Origin: Victivallales bacterium
GTDB taxonomy: Bacteria > Verrucomicrobiota > Lentisphaeria > Oligosphaerales > Oligosphaeraceae
Assembly (NCBI GenBank): GCA_017617415.1
Contig: JAFZWH010000013.1
Span: forward strand, 22,522-86,521
DNA: 64,000 bases
Reading direction: 5' to 3'
Part shown: positions 59,639 through 64,000 of the stretch, piece after piece
Layout of the letters: each line of letters begins with the position of its first letter
Numbering within the stretch: the stretch's first letter is position 1
Position numbers and translations under genes: made by a program
The notes under the pieces: generated by a model
Seen by the model: only the letters and a program-made list of their open reading frames with translations
Told to the model about the DNA's origin: nothing
Database searches by the model: none

Positions 59639-60943
59639 TCAGACGATGGTGCCAGCCACGGCGCGGTCTTCGCCGGGGAGGAGTTCTCGCAGGGTACAGG
59701 AGTGGAAGGTATTGACGTCCACTTCGAGGTCGGGCGGGAGGACGACCTTGAGATAATTGTCGGACCAGCCGTGGTTGACGGGCTGGCCGGTTTCCATCAG
59801 CACTTGGAGGGTGGTTCCCAATTGGCTCCTCGCGAAGGTCTCCGCTTTGGTTTTGGCCAGTTCCAGCAGGCGTGCTTCGCGCTCATGGGCGACTTGCGGG
59901 GCAGGGCGTCCTGGCCAAGTGGCGGCGGGGGTGCCGGGGCGTGGCGAATAGCAGAAGACGTGCATCAGCCCGAGCGGGAGGGCGGAAAGGAAGTCGTAGT
60001 TGCGCTGGAATGCCGTGTCATCCTCTCCAGGGAAGCCGACCATAATGTCGGTGCCGAGGCATACTCCGGGGATCTCGGCGGCCGCGCGGTTCACGGCGTC
60101 GGCGTATTGCGTGGTGGTGTAGCGCCGCGCCATTCTCCGCAGGATATCGGGGTCGCCATTCTGCAATGGCAGATGGAGGAACCGGCAGAGTTTCGGCTCG
60201 GATTTCATCACGCCAATCAGTTTGTCGAGCACGGGGCCAGGCTCGGTGGAGCCCAGCCGGATGCGGAAGTCGCCTGGGAGGCGAAGCAGTTTGGCGACGA
60301 GGTCGGCCAGGTCGTGGCCGCTGTTCTGATAGTAGGCGATATTCACGCCGGTCAGGACGATTTCACGGTAGCCGTTGTCCAACAATTCGCGAGTTTCGCG
60401 CAGGATGTCATCCAAATCACGGGACCGCGCGGGACCGCGCATCTGTGGCACGATGCAGTAGGTGCATCGGAAGTTGCAGCCGTCCTGGATTTTCAAGTTC
60501 GCGCGGGTGCGTTCGGGGAAAACGCCACTGCCTGGAAGGGTGAAGCCCTCGGGAAGCGCCTTGACGGTGGCGTCCAGTCCTTGCGGAGGACCATCATGGT
60601 GGCATAACTCGCTTGGCAGGAAGGGAAGCAGCGAGTTCGGCTTGGGGTTGGGCAGAAGCAGGTCGGCATAGTTGGCGGCATTGCTCTGCGCCAATTCTGG
60701 GTCGGTGGCCGCGCAGCCACATACGATGATATAGGCATTGGGGTTGCGCTTTCGCGCCTGGCTGAGTGCCTGACGCGTCTTCTGTGCGGCAATCCCTGTG
60801 ACCGCGCAGGAGTTGATGACCAGCAACTCCGCAGGGCTTCCCCAGGGGACCAGTTCAAAGCCGCGTGCCTGCAAATCCGCCGCCAGTCGCGCGGAGTCCG
60901 CCTGGTTCAGGCGACAGCCGAGGGTGTGGAGGGAGGCACGCAT
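59639..60943 (-). CDS. mtaB: tRNA (ms2t6A37) methylthiotransferase MtaB
   Basis: Adds a methylthio group to t6A37 of tRNAs that read ANN codons. The 434-aa protein has the three MTTase parts: N-terminal UPF0004 (TLGCRLNQADSARLAADL, INSCAVTGIAAQKTRQ), the radical SAM core with C-N-F-R-C-T-Y-C and VLTGVNIAYYQNSGHDLADL, and a C-terminal TRAM domain (TTLQVLMETGQPVNHGWSDNYLKVVLP). The ATG at 60943 replaces a TTG at 60949. The region upstream has heptamer and 9-bp arrays. Confidence 0.95.
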   Translation of the reverse strand: MRASLHTLGCRLNQADSARLAADLQARGFELVPWGSPAELLVINSCAVTGIAAQKTRQALSQARKRNPNAYIIVCGCAATDPELAQSNAANYADLLLPNPKPNSLLPFLPSELCHHDGPPQGLDATVKALPEGFTLPGSGVFPERTRANLKIQDGCNFRCTYCIVPQMRGPARSRDLDDILRETRELLDNGYREIVLTGVNIAYYQNSGHDLADLVAKLLRLPGDFRIRLGSTEPGPVLDKLIGVMKSEPKLCRFLHLPLQNGDPDILRRMARRYTTTQYADAVNRAAAEIPGVCLGTDIMVGFPGEDDTAFQRNYDFLSALPLGLMHVFCYSPRPGTPAATWPGRPAPQVAHEREARLLELAKTKAETFARSQLGTTLQVLMETGQPVNHGWSDNYLKVVLPPDLEVDVNTFHSCTLRELLPGEDRAVAGTIV

Positions 60944-60947
60944 TTTC

Positions 60948-60975
60948 AAAGTTTAAAGTTTAAAGTGTAAAGTGT
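60948..60975. repeat. Heptamer tandem array AAAGTTT/AAAGTGT x4
   Basis: AAAGTTT at 60948 and 60955, then AAAGTGT at 60962 and 60969. It starts 5 bp upstream of the mtaB start codon (minus strand). Confidence 0.93.
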
Positions 60976-60979
60976 ATAG

Positions 60980-61022
60980 GTCCCGTCTGTCCCGTCTGTC
61001 CCGTTTGTCCCGTTTGTCCCGG
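60980..61022. repeat. 9-bp tandem array GTCCCGTCT/GTCCCGTTT x4
   Basis: Four 9-bp units (two GTCCCGTCT and two GTCCCGTTT) and a partial fifth follow the AAAGTTT array after a 4-bp gap. Confidence 0.93.
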
Positions 61023-61040
61023 TGGTTATAAAAAACTTTG

Positions 61041-61054
61041 CCCTTTACCCTTTA
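61041..61054. repeat. Heptamer repeat CCCTTTA x2
   Basis: Two CCCTTTA units lie 5 bp from the stop codon of the thioredoxin-like lipoprotein gene. It is the third separate array in a 115-bp gap. Confidence 0.7.
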
Positions 61055-61058
61055 GACT

Positions 61059-62012
61059 CTATTTGGCGATGATTTCGTCGATGATGAGTTGCTGGCGCTG
61101 GATTTCCTGCTGGAGGGTCTGGATTTTCAGCTGGGTTTCAGGAGAGCGGGGCGGATTGTCCTGTAAAAAGGCGGTCAGTTCGTCTTCGGCGGCTTTGCGT
61201 GCCTGTGCAGCAGCCTTGTAGGTGTCTTGATCTTCGGGAGTGCGATGGGAGATTTCCCAATTGGCGATGTCCTCTTCAAGTTGGGTTCCCAGGCGCATCA
61301 TCGTCTCGTCCATTTCCTTGATTTTGGTCTGTGCCTCTTCAAAGAATTTCTTTTTAGCTTCGCTGGTTGCCTTGAAGGTAGCGTAGTTTTCGCGGACAGC
61401 GGGGTCCTCGATTTGTGCGACAAGCTTGTCGATCTCGCTGGGGATTCTCCGCCGGAAGAGCTTGATGTTCCGAACCAGGTCGTGAGCGACGGTCTGCGAG
61501 TTGGCGTGAAGATTACCTGCGAGTTGTCCTTCGTTGGTGCAAAGGAGGATGCACGGGAAGTCCCGAATACCGAACTGAAGCCGCAGGGCTTCGTTTTGCT
61601 CCTTGAGTGCGGCAGGGAAATTTGGGTTGTGGCGAGGGAAATCCAAATAGACGGGTACCAGGTTTGGCAGGTAGTCGAGCCATTCCTGATTCTGCAAGAC
61701 ATTCTGGATGAATGTATTGGATGATATGGACCAATCCGAGCCGTTAAAGAAGAGCAGCATCGGCAGATCTTGTTCCTGCGCCAGTTTTTGCGCGGCAGAA
61801 TAGTCGCTGGTCCATGCGCCGGGCTGTGCGCCCTCACTCAAGATCATGAGGCTTTTTGAAGGGGCGGACAAGGTGTCTCCGCCCAAGCCCAATTGGGTTG
61901 CCGCCGCTGCCGCCGAGTCGTCTGCAGTTTCGGAATCAGCGCATCCCGTGACCATAAAAATAAAACTTAAAATACTGCAAAGCAGTATAAAATTTTGTTT
62001 ATTAAACAGCAT
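61059..62012 (-). CDS. Thioredoxin-fold lipoprotein lacking the CxxC motif
   Basis: A 317-aa lipoprotein. A signal peptide ends with the lipobox MVTGC (Cys24). The next 150 residues are a thioredoxin-like domain of the Thioredoxin_7/DUF255-like type (AQEQDLPMLLFFNGSDW...LQNQEWLDYLPNLVPVYLDFP). The position where the family has W-C-x-x-C reads W-S-I-S-S, so both redox cysteines are lost. The C-terminal third is a predicted coiled coil, with long Lys/Glu helices. It probably acts as a structural or binding module at the periplasmic face. Upstream of the lipid site the gene is AT-rich. Confidence 0.83.
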   Translation of the reverse strand: MLFNKQNFILLCSILSFIFMVTGCADSETADDSAAAAATQLGLGGDTLSAPSKSLMILSEGAQPGAWTSDYSAAQKLAQEQDLPMLLFFNGSDWSISSNTFIQNVLQNQEWLDYLPNLVPVYLDFPRHNPNFPAALKEQNEALRLQFGIRDFPCILLCTNEGQLAGNLHANSQTVAHDLVRNIKLFRRRIPSEIDKLVAQIEDPAVRENYATFKATSEAKKKFFEEAQTKIKEMDETMMRLGTQLEEDIANWEISHRTPEDQDTYKAAAQARKAAEDELTAFLQDNPPRSPETQLKIQTLQQEIQRQQLIIDEIIAK

Positions 62013-62140
62013 GATTCGGACTCCTTTTGGTGAATGGCGTAAGTTTTAGGGGGATTGGAGGCGTGAAACACGACACGCCGCCAGCGGTTGCCACGCGGGA
62101 GTTCCGCGCACCGAACCGGGCGGCGCGTATGCGTTAGTCC

Positions 62141-62159
62141 AAGTGCGTTAGGAGCACTT
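62141..62159. promoter_or_regulatory. Small hairpin downstream of transketolase
   Basis: AAGTGC (62141-62146) and GCACTT (62154-62159) form a 6-bp stem 11 bp beyond the 3' end of the minus-strand transketolase gene. There is no T-tract, so it is a weak terminator candidate. Confidence 0.3.
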
Positions 62160-62169
62160 GATATCTGGG

Positions 62170-63999
62170 TTAACCCAAATATTCGGCGACCTTCGCGGCG
62201 ACCGCGTCGGCAGTGAAGCCGTACTTCTGGGCGAGCTGCTTGTAGGGGGCGGACTCGCCGAAGTGGTCGAGACCGATGGCAAGGCCGTCGGCGCCGATGT
62301 ACTTGGTCCAGCCCATGGTGCATGCGGCCTCGATGGAGACGCGCTTGGCGACCGCCTTCGGCAGCACGCTCTCGCGGTACTCGGCGCTCTGGGCGTCAAA
62401 GAGGTCCCAGCTGGGCATGGAGACCACGCGGACCTTCTTGCCCTGGGCACGCAGCAGCTCGGCGGCCTTGACGGCGTGGTCGAGTTCGGAGCCGGAGCCA
62501 ATCAGGATGACCTCGAAGCCTTCGTCGCAGGAGACGACGTAGGCGCCCTTGGAGACGTCCATCTTGGCGACGACATCGGCGGGCAGGTTCGGGAGGGCCT
62601 GGCGGGTCAGGGAGAGGATCACGGGGTGGTCGGCGCGGACCGCGTAGGCCCAGGCCTGCGCGACTTCGTGGGACTCGGCGGGGCGCAGCAGAGTCACGCC
62701 AGGCAAGCTGCGGAACATCGCGAGCTGCTCGATGGGCTCGTGGGTCGCGCCGTCCTCGCCCACGGCGTAGGAGTCATGGGTGAAGACATAGACCTGGTGG
62801 AGTTTCTGGATGGCGGCGAGGCGGATGGCGGGCTTCATGTAGTCGGAGAAAACCATGAAGGTGGCGCTGAAGGGGATTGCGTAGGTGAGAGCGAGGCCGT
62901 TGCAGATCAGGCCCATCGCCAGTTCGCGGATGCCGAAGTGGAAGTTGCGTCCGGCGCGGTCCTCGGCACTGAAGTCACCCAGACCCTTGAGGTAGGTGTT
63001 GTTGGAGGGGGCCAGGTCGGCGGAGCCGCCCACGACGGCGGGGACTTCCTTGGCGACCACCTGCAGCATCGCGCCGGAGGAGGCGCGGCTGGCGACGTCC
63101 TTCTCGGGGACGGCGGCCATGAGTTTGGCCTCCAGGTCGGCGGGGATGGCCTTGTTCATGATGGCCTCGTAGAGCGCCTTGCTCTCGGCAGGGGCGCTGG
63201 CCAGCCAGGCATTGAACTCCTGGTCCCAGGCGGCGGCGGCGGCCTTCTTGTCGGCGATGATGTCGGCGAGGAACGCGCGCACGTCGTCATCCACGAAGAA
63301 GCTCTTTTCGGGGTCGAAGCCGAGGGCCTTCTTCGCGCCCTTGAGTTCCTCTTCGCCCAGCGGGGCGCCGTGGGACTTCTGAGAACCGGCCAGCGTGGGT
63401 GCGCCGTAGCCGATGGTGGTGGTGCCGATGATGATGGTCGGCTTGTCCTGCGTGCAGGAGTTCGCCAGAGTCAGCGCCGCGGCGATCTGCTTCGGGCACT
63501 GTCCGTTGATCTTGATGACGTTCCAGCCGTAGGCCTCGAAGCGCTTGCCTACGTCCTCGGACATCGCCAGGGAAGTGGAACCCTCGATGGTGATCTTGTT
63601 GTCGTCGTAGAAGAGAATCAGGTTGTTCAGTTTCAGGTGGCCGGCCAGCGAGCACGCCTCGTGGCTGGTGCCTTCCATGATGCAGCCGTCACCAGAGACG
63701 ACATAGACCTTCTGGTGCTTGAAGAGGTCGGCGGGGGCGCCAATGCGGGCGGCCAGCTGCTTCAGGCCAATGGCCATGCCGACGGCGGAGGCCAGGCCGG
63801 AGGCCAGCGGTCCAGTGGTGACTTCCACGCCTGCGGTGTGGCCGTATTCGGGGTGGCCGGGAGTCTTGCTGCCGAGCTGGCGGAACTGCTTGAGGTCATC
63901 CAAGGTCAGGTCATAGCCGAAGAGGTGCAACAGCGAGTAGATGAGCATCGAGCCGTGGCCGGCGGAGAGCACGAAACGATCGCGGCCCAGCCAGTCCGG
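62170..63999 (-). CDS. tkt: Transketolase (5' truncated by window edge)
   Basis: TPP-dependent transketolase of the pentose phosphate pathway. The frame is open to the window end, so the first residues (usually about 50) are missing. The visible region has FVLSAGHGSMLIYSLLHLFGY, SKTPGHPEYGHTAGVEVTTGPL, VVSGDGCIMEGTSHEACSLAGHLKLNNLI with the TPP motif GDG...N, and the pyrimidine domain (RNFHFGIRELAMGLICNGLAL) with the catalytic Glu. The C-terminal domain ends with DHFGESAPYKQLAQKYGF. Full single-chain type, not the split form. Confidence 0.96.
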   Translation of the reverse strand, partial: PDWLGRDRFVLSAGHGSMLIYSLLHLFGYDLTLDDLKQFRQLGSKTPGHPEYGHTAGVEVTTGPLASGLASAVGMAIGLKQLAARIGAPADLFKHQKVYVVSGDGCIMEGTSHEACSLAGHLKLNNLILFYDDNKITIEGSTSLAMSEDVGKRFEAYGWNVIKINGQCPKQIAAALTLANSCTQDKPTIIIGTTTIGYGAPTLAGSQKSHGAPLGEEELKGAKKALGFDPEKSFFVDDDVRAFLADIIADKKAAAAAWDQEFNAWLASAPAESKALYEAIMNKAIPADLEAKLMAAVPEKDVASRASSGAMLQVVAKEVPAVVGGSADLAPSNNTYLKGLGDFSAEDRAGRNFHFGIRELAMGLICNGLALTYAIPFSATFMVFSDYMKPAIRLAAIQKLHQVYVFTHDSYAVGEDGATHEPIEQLAMFRSLPGVTLLRPAESHEVAQAWAYAVRADHPVILSLTRQALPNLPADVVAKMDVSKGAYVVSCDEGFEVILIGSGSELDHAVKAAELLRAQGKKVRVVSMPSWDLFDAQSAEYRESVLPKAVAKRVSIEAACTMGWTKYIGADGLAIGLDHFGESAPYKQLAQKYGFTADAVAAKVAEYLG

Positions 64000-64000
64000 A

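Noticed and set aside
1..64000. tRNA, rRNA or tmRNA genes
   Set aside because: No cloverleaf with a T-loop GTTCRA and matching acceptor stem was found by eye, and no rRNA-like segments; a covariance-model scan would be decisive.

Overview
The window is a gene-dense bacterial chromosome segment, moderately GC-rich, with genes on both strands. No rRNA, tRNA, CRISPR or prophage was recognised. The best taxonomic guess is Lentisphaerota (Victivallales-like, gut or rumen type) in the PVC superphylum. The clues are three pseudopilins with the N-terminal [21 protein letters not shown] signature and a C-terminal H-x9-DG motif, beside a GntR-LacI type regulator and DUF4838/DUF4434 glycan enzymes. This is inferred from gene content, not from a search.

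Layout. 1-16.6 kb is mostly housekeeping: a 5'-truncated ftsI-type transpeptidase, a Kef-type antiporter, GNAT and DUF2156 proteins, a transporter with a TetR regulator, Hsp20, a PIN toxin-antitoxin pair, obg, a PurO-type IMP cyclohydrolase, aroQ-accB-accC, an Asp23/AmaP-like pair, an HTH-EIIA fusion and a DUF1015 protein. 16.6-31.5 kb carries a large GH106-like hydrolase, psd, two CBM9-like proteins, a tandem class II aldolase, trpB2, a phosphoesterase, MATE and EamA exporters and a GH38 alpha-mannosidase. 31.6-33.3 kb holds a DinD remnant, an AAA_14/DUF4143 ATPase and a 23-bp tandem repeat. 33.5-46.8 kb is one co-directional carbohydrate locus: GntR regulator, calcineurin-type phosphoesterase, two pseudopilins, a secreted DUF4838 enzyme, DUF4434, two unassigned proteins, a TIM-barrel isomerase and a Gfo/Idh/MocA dehydrogenase. 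47-48.4 kb is a DUF3990/XRE cassette between direct compound repeats. 48.6-64 kb has an esterase, lysA, hflX, mutL, a pseudopilin, a Y1 (REP-type) transposase with its REP hairpins, a Nif3-like protein, two radical SAM proteins, mtaB, a thioredoxin-fold lipoprotein and a 3'-anchored, 5'-truncated transketolase.

The most unusual property is not a gene. Short tandem arrays, overwhelmingly of 7-bp units with a different unit at each locus, sit at gene boundaries throughout the window. Some supply the stop codon of the preceding gene, and others abut the next start codon. A second, dispersed heptamer family (YGNCGTC) occurs in six intergenic gaps, and two of these compound arrays flank the DUF3990/XRE cassette. 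A Y1 transposase with a DprA-like C-terminal domain carries a copy of its own REP hairpin in frame inside its catalytic domain.

How the genes may work together: the 33.5-46.8 kb locus looks like a regulated glycan-processing operon without SusC/SusD or an ABC transporter. Secreted DUF4838 enzyme and pseudopilins would act outside, and cytosolic hydrolases, isomerase and dehydrogenase inside. The hydrolases, CBM9-like proteins and aldolase at 16-31 kb fit a similar deoxyhexose/mannose-degrading lifestyle.
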